NCBI RefSeq assembly: GCF_018129025.1
Contig: NZ_JAAEDI010000001.1
Coordinates: forward strand, 1 to 64,000
Reading direction: 5' to 3'
Origin: Neoroseomonas terrae
GTDB taxonomy: Bacteria; Pseudomonadota; Alphaproteobacteria; Acetobacterales; Acetobacteraceae
DNA length: 64,000 nt
Under the pieces are notes generated by a model. That model was not told where the DNA came from and made no database searches. It saw only the letters and a list, made by a program, of their open reading frames with translations. Made by a program: the position numbers and the translations under genes. Position 1 is the stretch's first letter; each line of letters opens with the position of its first letter. Shown here piece by piece: positions 1 to 8,818 of the stretch.

Positions 1-1
1 T

Positions 2-862
2 GCGAACCTGCCGATGGAGGTCGGTCAACCTTGTTTCGAGTTGTCTGCCGTCCAGGAGCGAGGGGAGCTCGTCCCGGCGCAAAGCTTCCTCGGCGAAACT
101 TCCGTAGAGATCCTTGCCATGGGTGTCGCGGTGAAGCGTCGGATCGCGCTCCCCGATGGGGTTCTGCTCGGGAAGCGAGATGATCTTCAGCGATGTTCCA
201 ATGGAGATGGGCCGGAACTGCTGAGCGCGATGCGATCGGCCGGGGTGCTGCCGACGGAGGCTGCGCAGCAGCGACGGATGCTCGAGGCCGCAGGGAAGCT
301 GGCGCGGCGTTGGCATCAGCAGGGCCACGCTGCGCAGCGCGAGATCCTGCTCGCCGTCCATGCCGAAGTGGTGGTGCAACGGCAGGAGATTGCCATCGAT
401 CTCGCGCCGCATCGATTGCTTGCGGTGCTTTCGGGTAAGAGCCAGCGTGCTGCCCCCGGCAACGGCAACGGCCACAACGATGATGTCCATCTCCCCCGCA
501 TCACCATCACTGAGCCAGTGGCCCTGCGTCGCGCCGGCCGGGAAATGGCGCTGCTGGTGGGATCGACCGTTGCCGCGGATCGGTCGGACCCGTCGCTGGT
601 TCGCCTGATCGCCAAGGCCTGGGCGCTGCGCGAGGCGCTGGTGTCGAGCACCGCGCCGAGCCTGACCGCCGTGGCGGCGGAGCGGGGCATCTCGCAATCC
701 TATGCGACGCGGGTGGTTCGGCTCGCATGGCTGGCGCCGGACATCGTCGAGGCCATCCTCGGTGGCTGCCAGCCGGTGAACCTGACGGCAGCGCGGCTGA
801 TGCAGGACACCCGCATCCCCACCGACTGGCAGGACCAGCGCAGGGCGCTCGGGTTCGTCTGA
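2..862 (+). CDS. Serine site-specific recombinase, C-terminal part (5' end outside window)
   Basis: The frame is open from the first bases, so the gene begins before the window and only about 286 C-terminal residues are visible; an internal ATG at 14 is unlikely to be the true start. The last 100 residues hold a helix-turn-helix-like stretch (AAERGISQSYATRVV), then LAWLAPDIVEAI, and end DWQDQRRALGF. This tail is typical of large serine recombinases (resolvase domain, recombinase domain, zinc ribbon) carried by alphaproteobacterial mobile elements. The catalytic serine domain is not in view, so activity cannot be judged. The segment before about residue 85 is less like the family and could mark a frameshift or rearrangement. 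The 3' end of tRNA-Gln lies 315 bp downstream and faces this gene, which would suit an element edge. Family assignment is by recall of the C-terminal signature. Confidence 0.6.
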   Translation, partial: ANLPMEVGQPCFELSAVQERGELVPAQSFLGETSVEILAMGVAVKRRIALPDGVLLGKRDDLQRCSNGDGPELLSAMRSAGVLPTEAAQQRRMLEAAGKLARRWHQQGHAAQREILLAVHAEVVVQRQEIAIDLAPHRLLAVLSGKSQRAAPGNGNGHNDDVHLPRITITEPVALRRAGREMALLVGSTVAADRSDPSLVRLIAKAWALREALVSSTAPSLTAVAAERGISQSYATRVVRLAWLAPDIVEAILGGCQPVNLTAARLMQDTRIPTDWQDQRRALGFV

Positions 863-1176
863 ACTGGACCTGCAGCTCGCCACCGGGGCGCCGGCCGACC
901 TCGGTCCGGTCAATCAACCGCGTCGGCGCATCTTGCGCGCTCATCGAGCGATGCCAGCCACCCCAAGCAGGGCGCCGCACTCGCCGCCTCCAGACACCAA
1001 CTGTACATGCCGAAATGGCCTTGAGAGACAGAGCCGGCGTTTCCGTGGCTAACGCCGCCGGGCCGGGGTCTCTCAGGTACGATTCGCGCAATGCCCTCGC
1101 GTGTCTGGCCGGAAAGGCGGGCCTTCCGCGGGCAGAGTCCGCCAAGCCAGAAATCGTCTGCGACACCGCGACTGCG
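863..1176. other. Intergenic stretch between recombinase and tRNA-Gln
   Basis: About 314 bp without a convincing gene. Open frames here have no family signature and no ribosome site. If an element is inserted at the tRNA 3' end its attachment site would fall at the right edge of this stretch, but only one copy of the tRNA T-arm sequence is visible in the window, so no direct-repeat pair can be shown. Confidence 0.4.
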
Positions 1177-1251
1177 TGGTTGGGGCGCCAGGATTCGAAC
1201 CTGGGAATGGCGGTACCAAAAACCGCTGCCTTACCGCTTGGCTACGCCCCA
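1177..1251 (-). tRNA. tRNA-Gln (anticodon UUG)
   Basis: Read on the minus strand the sequence starts TGGGGCG and ends CGCCCCA plus discriminator A and an encoded CCA. The seven acceptor pairs match. The anticodon stem GCGGT/ACCGC encloses a seven-base loop TTTTGGT, giving anticodon TTG at positions 34-36. The T-loop block GGTTCGAATCC is canonical. The length of 75 bases including CCA equals bacterial tRNA-Gln(UUG). Confidence 0.97.
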
Positions 1252-1488
1252 CCAAGCGAATGTCCCGTTCCGCCTCGGCTGCGGTACAGCGCTGACGCGT
1301 TGCACGAGCCCGCCGAGACGGTGCCCCACGTCCGGCGGCGCTTCCCTTGGCCTCGAAACAGGACGACGCCCGATCAAACGACGCCGGGCGGCCCCTTATC
1401 GTGGACTGTTCCGGCCCTTGCAAGCATCCGAGCTGAGTTTCGTATGCCGCGCCTACGGGTCCACGCCCCGGTTTAGACTCCGCTGCGA

Positions 1489-2379
1489 CTATGGCACACA
1501 GTCTCTGTCGGCCTTCGTGAGCCGCGCCCCGGGGGCGACTGCATGAAACCCGCCGCCCCACCGCCACCAGCTTTCCGGCAACGATCGCGCTGCATTGGTG
1601 GCAGCGGCCGGCTCAGCGAGCAGCGCGAAGCACGTCGCGCCAGAGCCACTCATGCGCGCTAGCAAACAGCCAGGAAGTCCCCGCAAGGCCGCGAGAACCT
1701 CCGCGACCGGCGGGCACAACTCCATTGCCGGCGCTTCCAGGTCATTCCTCAACAACGCCAGGTCCCGCGCCATCGCCGTCGCGCTCGGCCACCCGCCGGG
1801 CAGTGCGGCCCGCGCAGAAAACGCTCCATTCCGTGCTCGGAACACCGACGGCGTCGACAAGGCGACCTGTGGATTCGCGAGGACTAACCCGCAGTCCGGA
1901 ATCTGCGGCGCCGGCGACAGTATCTCGCCAATCCCCTCCATCCGGCATGGTCGCGACATCAGGCAAACAGGCACGTCCGCGCCGATCTGAGCGGCCAGCA
2001 CCGCCAGTCGCGCCTCTGCCCAGCCCAGCCCCCAAAGCCCGTTCAACGCCCGCAGCGCCGCGGCCGCATCTGCGCTGCCGCCACCGATCCCGGACGCCAC
2101 AGGCAGTTGCTTCGTCAGGGCCAACGCCGCCGCCGCCGGCATGCCCGCCGCCTGCGCCAGAAGGCGCGCCGCGCGCAGCACCAGATTGTCCGCCTCCGCC
2201 GTCAGCGGGCCCGCCGCCGGCCCGTCCAGCGCCAGCGTAAGCTCCTTCGACGGCGCGGCACGCAAGACGTCGCCCACGCCGGCGAAGACGACGAGGCTAT
2301 CCAGCAGATGGTACCCGTCGCCGCGCCGGCCCGTGCAATGCAGGTAAAGATTGACCTTCGCCGGGGCGGCCTCGATCAG
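1489..2379 (-). CDS. ispE: 4-diphosphocytidyl-2-C-methyl-D-erythritol kinase
   Basis: Cytosolic GHMP-family kinase that phosphorylates CDP-methylerythritol in the MEP route to isopentenyl diphosphate. The N terminus shows PAKVNLYLH (residues 6-14), the glycine-rich ATP loop VASGIGGGSADAAAAL lies at about 94-109, and the C-terminal GHMP motif MSGSGATCFALL follows. Length of about 296 residues is normal for the family. No ATG, GTG or TTG lies near the conserved N terminus; the best start is a CTG at 2379 that overlaps the TGA of the upstream TPR gene (CTGA), with GGAG eight bases before it. Longer in-frame extensions only read through the TPR gene out of phase. Translation is therefore probably coupled to the TPR gene. 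Identity is secure; the start codon is an inference. Confidence 0.93.
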   Translation of the reverse strand: MIEAAPAKVNLYLHCTGRRGDGYHLLDSLVVFAGVGDVLRAAPSKELTLALDGPAAGPLTAEADNLVLRAARLLAQAAGMPAAAALALTKQLPVASGIGGGSADAAAALRALNGLWGLGWAEARLAVLAAQIGADVPVCLMSRPCRMEGIGEILSPAPQIPDCGLVLANPQVALSTPSVFRARNGAFSARAALPGGWPSATAMARDLALLRNDLEAPAMELCPPVAEVLAALRGLPGCLLARMSGSGATCFALLAEPAAATNAARSLPESWWRWGGGFHAVAPGARLTKADRDCVP

Positions 2380-4073
2380 CGCCGGTTCTCCGCAATCGGG
2401 TTCGCCGGCAGGCCGCTGCGGATCTTTGCCTCGATCCTCGGCCCCTCGTCGCCCTCCGGGCCGAGGGCCAGGGCGCGGCGCCACTGGAACTGCGCCTCCC
2501 GTTGCCGCCCCGCCGCCCAATAGGCGTCGCCAAGGTGATCGTTGATGACGCTGTTGCGCGACTCCAACTCGACCGCGCGCTCCAGCCAGCGGATCGCGCC
2601 CGGCAGGTCGTTCAGCTTGTACAGCGCCCAGCCGAGGCTATCGGCGATGTTGCCGTCCTGCGGCCGCAGGGCGACGGCGCGCTCCAGCATCCGCCGCGCT
2701 TCCGCCAGATGCTCGCCGCGTTCGACCCAGGTATAGCCGAGGTAGTTCAGCACATAGGGCTGTTCCGGGCTGAGCTCGAGCGCTTGGCGGAAATCGGCTT
2801 CCGCCGCAGGCCAGTTGCCGCTCCGCTCCAGCGCCACGCCGCGGCTGTAGAACAGCGCCCAATGGCCGGCCGTCGGCGCCTGCACGCGCCGGATCGCCTC
2901 GGAATACGCTGCGGCCGCCTCCACCCAGCGCTGCCGCGCGCGCATGATGTCCCCGAGCCGCGCATAGGGCTGCGAGGCCGTCGGGAATGCCGAGGCGATA
3001 CTGCGCAACTGCGCGGCAGCCTCGTCGGTCCGATCCAGCCGGTCGAGCAGCGTAGCGCGGCGCAGCCCGACCAGCCCGTTCAGCGGATCGTCCGACGGCA
3101 CCTGCTCCAGCATCGCCAGGGCTGGCAGGTACTGCTCCTCATCCGCCAGCGCATCCGAACCGATCAGCAGGGCGGGCGCGAAGCCCGGCCTTAGCCGCAG
3201 CGCCAGACGCGTCAGCGCCAGCGAAAACTCGGCCGCACCCTGCCCACGAAGCGACCCGGCGAGTGCCAGATATGCCTCGGCAAACCCTTCGACCGGCGAG
3301 GCCACAGCACGGGTGGTGAACAACTCCCGCTGCGCCGCAGCCGAGCCGCCGAGCACCAGGTCCTCCTGGCTGCGGGAATAGGCCTCGAGCAGCCGCTCCG
3401 CATCGGCTTCCTTGCCGCCGCGGGCGAGGATGCCGCCGGCGATCTGCACCAGTCGCAGTGTCATCGGCTGCGGGTCGCCGATCGCGATGCGGACGAAGCG
3501 CTCGGCCTCGCGCGGCCGGCCTGCGATGTCGCAGATCAGCGCCGCATGCATCGCATACAGCGTGCGCAGCCGGCCGGTCTCCGCCAGTGGCCGCAGCAGC
3601 GCCAGCGCTTGCTCCGTCTGCCCCTTTCCCTGCAGCGCCCAGGCCAGCAACATCGGCTGCAGCAGTTGCGACACGCCCTGTCGCGGCAGGGCCCGCACGC
3701 GCTGCTCGACACGGTCCCAGCGCCCGGCCTGCGCATCCGCGCCGGCGACCATCAGGACGGCGAGCGAATTCTCGGGCAACCGGCGCGCCAGCCGCATCGC
3801 CTCGGGCCGGCCATCGAGCAGCGTGGCGATGAAGGCCCGCTCGACCACTTCCGGCTGATCGGGGTCCGCGCGCAGCGCCGCCAACAGGCTGTCAGCCGCC
3901 ACCCCCGTGTCCGATTCGGCTGTCGCAAACCGGCCGGCCAGATAGGCGCCGAAAGCATTGCTCGGCGAAGGAGTGAAGCGGCCAGCCCCCGAACCGGCAT
4001 CCCCGGCGGCGCAGGCGGAGAGCAATGCCGCCGCCAGGAGGAGAGGGCGGGACGATCGGACGGAGAGGATCAT
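2376..4073 (-). CDS. TPR-repeat lipoprotein
   Basis: A 565-residue protein with a lipoprotein signal: a hydrophobic stretch ending LLSAC, with Cys21 as the likely lipidated residue. The rest is helical tetratricopeptide repeats, clearest in the last 220 residues (for example YSRGVALERSGNWPAAEADF, then repeats starting YLGYTWVERGEH, LGWALYKLNDL and LGDAYWAAGRQ). Proteins of this build are common just upstream of ispE in alphaproteobacteria and act as envelope scaffolds; no catalytic motif is visible. Its stop codon overlaps the proposed CTG start of ispE. The Bug receptor gene upstream ends 76 bp away. Confidence 0.85.
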   Translation of the reverse strand: MILSVRSSRPLLLAAALLSACAAGDAGSGAGRFTPSPSNAFGAYLAGRFATAESDTGVAADSLLAALRADPDQPEVVERAFIATLLDGRPEAMRLARRLPENSLAVLMVAGADAQAGRWDRVEQRVRALPRQGVSQLLQPMLLAWALQGKGQTEQALALLRPLAETGRLRTLYAMHAALICDIAGRPREAERFVRIAIGDPQPMTLRLVQIAGGILARGGKEADAERLLEAYSRSQEDLVLGGSAAAQRELFTTRAVASPVEGFAEAYLALAGSLRGQGAAEFSLALTRLALRLRPGFAPALLIGSDALADEEQYLPALAMLEQVPSDDPLNGLVGLRRATLLDRLDRTDEAAAQLRSIASAFPTASQPYARLGDIMRARQRWVEAAAAYSEAIRRVQAPTAGHWALFYSRGVALERSGNWPAAEADFRQALELSPEQPYVLNYLGYTWVERGEHLAEARRMLERAVALRPQDGNIADSLGWALYKLNDLPGAIRWLERAVELESRNSVINDHLGDAYWAAGRQREAQFQWRRALALGPEGDEGPRIEAKIRSGLPANPIAENRR

Positions 4074-4149
4074 CCCGCCATCCTAGCGACGGGCGCTGCG
4101 GCGCACTACGGCCGATCGCGCCAAGTTGCGGAATGCCGGCCGCCGAGCC

Positions 4150-5127
4150 TCACTCGATCGTGATGTTGGCGGCACGAATTACCGCGCCGAGCTCCGTCAC
4201 TTCCTTACGTGCCAGGGCATCAAGTTGCTCGAGCGTCATGGCGGCCGTCGTCGCCCCGCCCTGCTGCGCCCGCTGGCGCACGGTCGGCTGCTGGGCAACC
4301 TCTCGCAGCGCGGCGTTCAGCCGCTCCTGGATCGGGCGCGGCGTCGCGGCCGGGACGGCGAAGGCGAACCAGGCATCCAGGGTGAAGCCCGATAGGCCGG
4401 CCTCGGCCGTGGTCGGCACGTCGGGCAGGCCGGCGGCGCGGTTCGCGCTCGCCATCGCCAGCGCCTTCACCCGCCCGCCTTCAATCAGCGCGATGGCGGA
4501 GGAAGGGGTGGTGATGAACATCTCGACCCGGCCACCCGCCACGTCCTGCAGAGCCGGCGCCGCGCCACGATACGGCACATGCACCATGTCCGCCCCGATC
4601 GCACGGGCGAAGAGCACGCCCCCGATGTGCTGGATCGATCCATTGCCCGAGGACGCATAGTTCAGCTTCCCCGGATTGGCCCGCGCCAGGGCGATGAACT
4701 CGGCCAGCGTGTTTGCCTGCACATTCGGCGCCGCCAGGATCACATGCGGTGCCATGGTTCCCATGCCGACGATCGACAGGTCGCGAACCGGATCCCAGGT
4801 GAGGTTCTGCATCATCGCCGGATTGCCGGCGTGGTAGCCATTGTACTGCAGCAGCAGGGTGTGCCCGTCCGGCTGCGCCCGCGCTGCCGCGCTGATGGCG
4901 ATGTTGCCATTCGCGCCGGGCCGGTTCTCGATCACCACCGGCTGGCCGAGTGCGGCCTGCAACCCTTCCTGGAACAGCCGCGCGGCGAAATCCGTGCCGC
5001 CGCCCGGCGGGTTCGGCACCAACACGGTGATGGGGCGGTTGGGGAAGGCCGGCTGCGCGCCCAGGGTTCCGGGCAGGGCAAGCGCGGCGCCGGCGCCCAG
5101 AAGGCTGCGACGGGTGGCGGTGATCAT
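4150..5127 (-). CDS. Bug (TctC)-family periplasmic solute receptor
   Basis: A 325-residue tripartite-tricarboxylate-transporter receptor. The N terminus is a Tat/Sec-like signal ([20 protein letters not shown]), followed by the family hallmarks: [47 protein letters not shown] and [14 protein letters not shown]. Such proteins bind small carboxylates in the periplasm; the ligand cannot be told from the sequence. No membrane subunits (TctA/TctB) are next to it, which is usual for orphan Bug proteins in Acetobacteraceae and Burkholderiales. The start at 5127 is chosen because GGAGGA lies eight bases before it and the signal peptide begins there. It is divergent from the aldehyde dehydrogenase at 5274. 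Confidence 0.92.
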   Translation of the reverse strand: MITATRRSLLGAGAALALPGTLGAQPAFPNRPITVLVPNPPGGGTDFAARLFQEGLQAALGQPVVIENRPGANGNIAISAAARAQPDGHTLLLQYNGYHAGNPAMMQNLTWDPVRDLSIVGMGTMAPHVILAAPNVQANTLAEFIALARANPGKLNYASSGNGSIQHIGGVLFARAIGADMVHVPYRGAAPALQDVAGGRVEMFITTPSSAIALIEGGRVKALAMASANRAAGLPDVPTTAEAGLSGFTLDAWFAFAVPAATPRPIQERLNAALREVAQQPTVRQRAQQGGATTAAMTLEQLDALARKEVTELGAVIRAANITIE

Positions 5128-5273
5128 GGGGGAAATCCTCCGGGCTCGGCCTTCGCGGCCTCCTTGCCGTTGAGGATCGGGCAGCCATGTCCGGGTGGCA
5201 AGGCACCCCGTCTGGCCGCGCGCCCGCCGCGCGTCTAGGCTGCGTACCAACACCCTGCTGGAGGATTGCGCCG

Positions 5274-6710
5274 ATGTCCTATCCGAACACCCTGCTGCAT
5301 GTGAACGGGGAGTGGCGCGCCGCGCGCTCCGGCAAGACCATCAACGTCATCAACCCGGCGACCGAGGAAGTGATCGGCACCGTCGCCCACGCCGAGAAAG
5401 CCGACCTCGACGAGGCGCTGGCCGCCGCCGACAAGGGCTTCGCGGTGTGGCGGAAGGTCTCGGCCTTCGAGCGCTACAAGCTGATGCGCAAGGCCGCCGA
5501 TATCTTCCGGTCCCGCGCCGACGACATTGCCCGCCTGCTGACGATGGAACAGGGCAAGCCGCTGGCCGAGGCCAAGGTCGAGGTGATGTCCGCCGCCGAC
5601 ATCATCGACTGGTTCGCCGAGGAAGGCCGCCGCGCCTATGGCCGCGTCATCCCGGCGCGCGCCGAGGGCGTCTACCAGCTCGTCGTGAAGGAGCCTGTCG
5701 GCCCCGTCGCCGCCTTCACCCCCTGGAACTTCCCGATCAACCAGGTGGTCCGCAAGCTGTGCGGCGCGGTGACCACCGGCTGCTCGATCATCGTGAAGGC
5801 CCCGGAGGAAACCCCGGCCTCCCCGGCCGAACTGATCCGCGCCTTCGTCGATGCTGGGCTGCCGCCGGGTGTCGCGAACCTCGTCTACGGCGTGCCGTCG
5901 GAGATTTCCGAGTACCTCATCGCGCACCCCGTCATCCGCAAGGTGACGTTCACCGGCTCGACGCCGGTCGGCAAGCTGCTCGCCGGCCTCGCCGGCCAGC
6001 ACATGAAGCGCGTGACCATGGAACTTGGCGGCCACGCGCCGGCGATCGTCTTCGACGACGCGGATCTCGACCTCGCGGCAAAGACGCTTGCGGGTGCCAA
6101 GTTCCGCAACGCCGGCCAGGTCTGCGTCTCCCCCACGCGCTTCCTGGTGCAGGAGAAGCTTTATGACGGCTTCGTCGAGAAGTTCGTCGCCGCCGCCAAG
6201 GCGATGAAGGTCGGCGACGGCATGGCCGAGGGCACCACCATGGGCCCGCTCGCCCATGACCGCCGCGTGCCCTGGATCGAGACGCTGGTGCAAGACGCGC
6301 AGTCCAAGGGTGCCAAGGTCCACACCGGCGGGTCGCGCATCGGCAACAAGGGATACTTCTACGAGCCGACCGTGATGACCGACGTGCCGAAGGACGCCCG
6401 CGCGATGAGCGAGGAGCCCTTCGGCCCGATGGCCATGATCTCCCGCTTCAAGGACCTCGAGGAAGTGGTGACCGAGGCGAACCGGCTGCCCTACGGCCTC
6501 GCCGCCTACGCCTTTACCAAATCTGCCAAGACCGCCAACGCCGTCGCCGCGCAGGTCGAAAGCGGGATGATGACGATCAACCACCTCGGCCTCGCGCTGC
6601 CGGAAGTGCCGTTCGGCGGCGTGAAGGACAGCGGCTACGGGTCCGAAGGCGGCTCCGAAGCGATCGAGGCGTATCTGAACACGAAGTTCGTGTCTCAGGC
6701 TGGAATCTGA
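5274..6710 (+). CDS. NAD(P)-dependent aldehyde dehydrogenase, succinate-semialdehyde dehydrogenase type
   Basis: A 478-residue aldehyde dehydrogenase that oxidises an aldehyde to a carboxylate. The general base glutamate is in MELGGHAP (Glu250) and the catalytic cysteine in [12 protein letters not shown] (Cys284); the cofactor segment [10 protein letters not shown] and the C-terminal [11 protein letters not shown] are present. The overall pattern ([20 protein letters not shown]) is that of the GabD-like group, but the substrate is not certain. GGAGGA precedes the ATG at 5274 by eight bases. It is divergent from a Bug receptor (146 bp between starts) and is followed within 10 bp by a paired hairpin element. 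A second protein of identical length and close sequence is at 42064-43500. Confidence 0.9.
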   Translation: MSYPNTLLHVNGEWRAARSGKTINVINPATEEVIGTVAHAEKADLDEALAAADKGFAVWRKVSAFERYKLMRKAADIFRSRADDIARLLTMEQGKPLAEAKVEVMSAADIIDWFAEEGRRAYGRVIPARAEGVYQLVVKEPVGPVAAFTPWNFPINQVVRKLCGAVTTGCSIIVKAPEETPASPAELIRAFVDAGLPPGVANLVYGVPSEISEYLIAHPVIRKVTFTGSTPVGKLLAGLAGQHMKRVTMELGGHAPAIVFDDADLDLAAKTLAGAKFRNAGQVCVSPTRFLVQEKLYDGFVEKFVAAAKAMKVGDGMAEGTTMGPLAHDRRVPWIETLVQDAQSKGAKVHTGGSRIGNKGYFYEPTVMTDVPKDARAMSEEPFGPMAMISRFKDLEEVVTEANRLPYGLAAYAFTKSAKTANAVAAQVESGMMTINHLGLALPEVPFGGVKDSGYGSEGGSEAIEAYLNTKFVSQAGI

Positions 6711-6716
6711 GGCGTC

Positions 6717-7050
6717 TTGGAGAGGGGCGCCGCCCCTCTCCAAACCTCACCCCGCCAAAGGCCGAAGGGCCTTTGGAAACCTCTACCTGGCGCCGGGCGC
6801 GGCTGGTCGGAGAACTGCGATCGTCGCGCCGGTCACGACGGCGCGCTTGCTGTCTCGAGGACGGCGCCTTCGCCGAACGATATGCGCGGGCAGCCGATGT
6901 GCTCCGGCCGCGCCTGCTGATCCCCGGCATCGAGCACGGCGCGACCTGACCGACGCACCGCGCCCCCGATGCCCACAACCAAGTCAAGGTTCCCAAAGGC
7001 CCTTCGGCCTTTGGTGGGGTGGGGTCCGGGGAGGGGCAAAGCCCATCCCC
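6717..7050. repeat. Paired inverted hairpin element, site A
   Basis: Two inverted units. Left unit: outer hairpin 6717-6743 (13-bp arms TTGGAGAGGGGCG/CGCCCCTCTCCAA, one-base centre), inner hairpin 6755-6776 (CCAAAGGCC, loop GAAG, GGCCTTTGG), then the inner edge ACCTGGCGCCGGGCG near 6785-6799. Right unit, opposite strand: inner hairpin 6993-7014 (same arms, loop CTTC), outer hairpin 7028-7050 (GGGGAGGGGC, loop AAA, GCCCATCCCC, one mismatch). The roughly 170 bp between the units show no gene and no similarity to the other sites. The element begins 7 bp after the aldehyde dehydrogenase stop and ends 27 bp before the TTG start of the MFS gene. This fills the whole gene-free stretch 6711-7077. Confidence 0.85.
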
Positions 7051-7077
7051 GTTGCGCCCGCCCCGACGGGAGGACCA

Positions 7078-8277
7078 TTGCCGGACCCAGCCTGGCGCGG
7101 CCTGTTCCGCGACCGCGATTTCCTGCGTCTCTGGCTATCGGGCCTGGCGGTCTTCGTCGTGCGCTGGCTGGAGACGCTGGCGGTCGGCGTGTTTGCCTAC
7201 AACGTCACGCATTCCGCCTTCGTCGTCGCCATGCTGACGATGTTGCGCCTGTTGCCGATGGGGCTGTTCGGCGCATTCCTTGGGGCTGCGGCGGACCGGA
7301 TGGATCGGCGGCAGGCGCTCGTGCTGACCATCCTGTCGCAGATCGTGACCTCGGCGATCATCGCGGCCTTGGCGATCGCCGATGCGGTCGAGGTGTGGCA
7401 CCTCGCTGTGGCGTCCTTCATGAACGGCATCGGCTGGGCGGCGGACAACCCAGTGCGGCGGGCGATGATCGGGCAGGTCGCAGGGCCCGCCCGCATGGGC
7501 ACGGCGATGTCGATCGATGTCGCGACCAGCAATGGCAGCCGCGTGCTGGGGCCGACGTTGGGCGGCGTGATCCTGGCCACCGTGGGTCTCGACGGCGCCT
7601 TCATGCTGAGCGTGTTGATCTACCTGCCGGCGCTGGTGGCCGCGTGGCGGCTGCCGCCCGCGCCGCCGGCGCCGGGGGCGGGGGCGACGCCGGTGCTGGC
7701 CAGCATCGCGGAAGGCCTTGCCCTGGTTCGGCGGGAACCGCGGCTGAGCGGCGCGCTGTTGGTGACGCTGCTGTTCAACATTTTCGGCTGGCCGGCGACC
7801 TCCATGGTGCCGGTCATCGGGCAAGACCGGCTGGCGCTCGGGCCCAGCGGCATCGGGTTGCTGGCGGGGATGGACGGGGTGGGCGCCTTCATCGGCGCGG
7901 TGACGGTCGCCGTGCTTGCGCGACCGGAGCACTACAAGATGATCTATCTGTGCGGCATCAGCCTGTACTTCGCGATGCTGCCGGCCTTCGCCTGGGCACC
8001 CGATGCCGGGCTTGCCGGCGTCGCGCTGCTGCTGGTTGGTATTGGCGGCGCCGGCTTCGCCATCATGCAGCCGACGCTGATCTTCCTGGCGACGCCAGTC
8101 GAGCTGCGCAGCCGCATCCTTGGCCTGCTGTCGGTCTGCATCGGGCTGGGGCCGATCGGCTTCCTGCTGCTGGGCGGGCTTGCGGAACTCATCGGCGCAC
8201 CGGCCGCAACGGCCGCAATGGGCACGGCGGGGCTGGTCGCCCTGGCCCTGACCCGGCCATGGTGGCGGCACATCTGA
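7078..8277 (+). CDS. Major facilitator superfamily permease
   Basis: A 399-residue integral membrane protein with about 12 hydrophobic segments. The cytoplasmic loop between TM2 and TM3 reads GAAADRMDRRQALVL, the MFS signature, and a second loop after the midpoint carries ARPEHYK. It most resembles the DHA3/enterobactin-exporter-like group of MFS exporters, but the substrate is unknown. The frame stays open upstream through the hairpin element; I take TTG at 7078 because GGGAGG sits six to eight bases before it and the first residues LPDPAWRGLFRDRDFLRLW match the usual N terminus. It heads a rightward run; the cinA-type gene follows after 13 bp. Confidence 0.85.
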   Translation: MPDPAWRGLFRDRDFLRLWLSGLAVFVVRWLETLAVGVFAYNVTHSAFVVAMLTMLRLLPMGLFGAFLGAAADRMDRRQALVLTILSQIVTSAIIAALAIADAVEVWHLAVASFMNGIGWAADNPVRRAMIGQVAGPARMGTAMSIDVATSNGSRVLGPTLGGVILATVGLDGAFMLSVLIYLPALVAAWRLPPAPPAPGAGATPVLASIAEGLALVRREPRLSGALLVTLLFNIFGWPATSMVPVIGQDRLALGPSGIGLLAGMDGVGAFIGAVTVAVLARPEHYKMIYLCGISLYFAMLPAFAWAPDAGLAGVALLLVGIGGAGFAIMQPTLIFLATPVELRSRILGLLSVCIGLGPIGFLLLGGLAELIGAPAATAAMGTAGLVALALTRPWWRHI

Positions 8278-8290
8278 CGGAGGAATGGCG

Positions 8291-8770
8291 ATGGACAGCA
8301 TCCTGCCTGCGGCGCGTGAGATCGGCGCCCGGCTCAAGGCCCGCGGCGAGACGGTGGCGGTGGCCGAGAGCTCGGCAGCGGGGCTGATCTCGGCGGCGCT
8401 GCTGGCGGTGCCGGGCGCCTCGGCCTATTTCGTCGGTGGCGCGGTGGTCTACACCAAGGCGGCGCGGGGTGGGCTGCTCGGCATCACGGATGCGGAGATG
8501 GCGGGCATGCGCTCCTCCTCCGAACCCTATGCGCTGCTGCTGGCCCGCACGGTGCGGGCGCGGATCGGCGCCGATTGGGGCTTTGCGGAAACCGGCGCCG
8601 CCGGCCCGAGCGGCAACCGGTATGGCGATGCGGCGGGTCATTCCTGCCTGGCCATCGCAGGGCCGGTCGAGAAGGTCATCACCCTCGAAACGGGGTCGCC
8701 GGATCGCGAGGCCAATATGCGCGCCTTCGCCGCCGCGCTGTTCGCCCTGGCGGGTGAGGCCCTTGCATGA
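8291..8770 (+). CDS. CinA C-terminal domain protein (nicotinamide-nucleotide amidase type)
   Basis: A 159-residue stand-alone CinA C-terminal domain, the part of CinA that deamidates NMN to nicotinic acid mononucleotide. It shows VAVAESSAAGLISAALL, GASAYFVGGAVVYTK, and FAETGAAGPSGNRYGDAAGH, which match the PncC fold. The usual N-terminal MoaB-like domain is absent, as in PncC. There are two ATGs; GGAGGA touches the first (8285) and lies six bases before the second (8291), so the second is preferred. Function of this divergent branch, which lacks some PncC residues, is inferred from the fold. Confidence 0.8.
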   Translation: MDSILPAAREIGARLKARGETVAVAESSAAGLISAALLAVPGASAYFVGGAVVYTKAARGGLLGITDAEMAGMRSSSEPYALLLARTVRARIGADWGFAETGAAGPSGNRYGDAAGHSCLAIAGPVEKVITLETGSPDREANMRAFAAALFALAGEALA

Positions 8771-8818
8771 TCCGCCCTTCCGCCCGACCCTGAGCCCGAA
8801 CATCCAGGGGACGAAGCG

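Noticed and set aside
1101..1295. Short plus-strand frame across the tRNA
   Set aside because: It is the antisense of tRNA-Gln, a common false gene pattern.
2380..2520. N-terminal extension of IspE to an ATG at 2520
   Set aside because: The extra residues are an out-of-frame read of the TPR gene and have no similarity to IspE.
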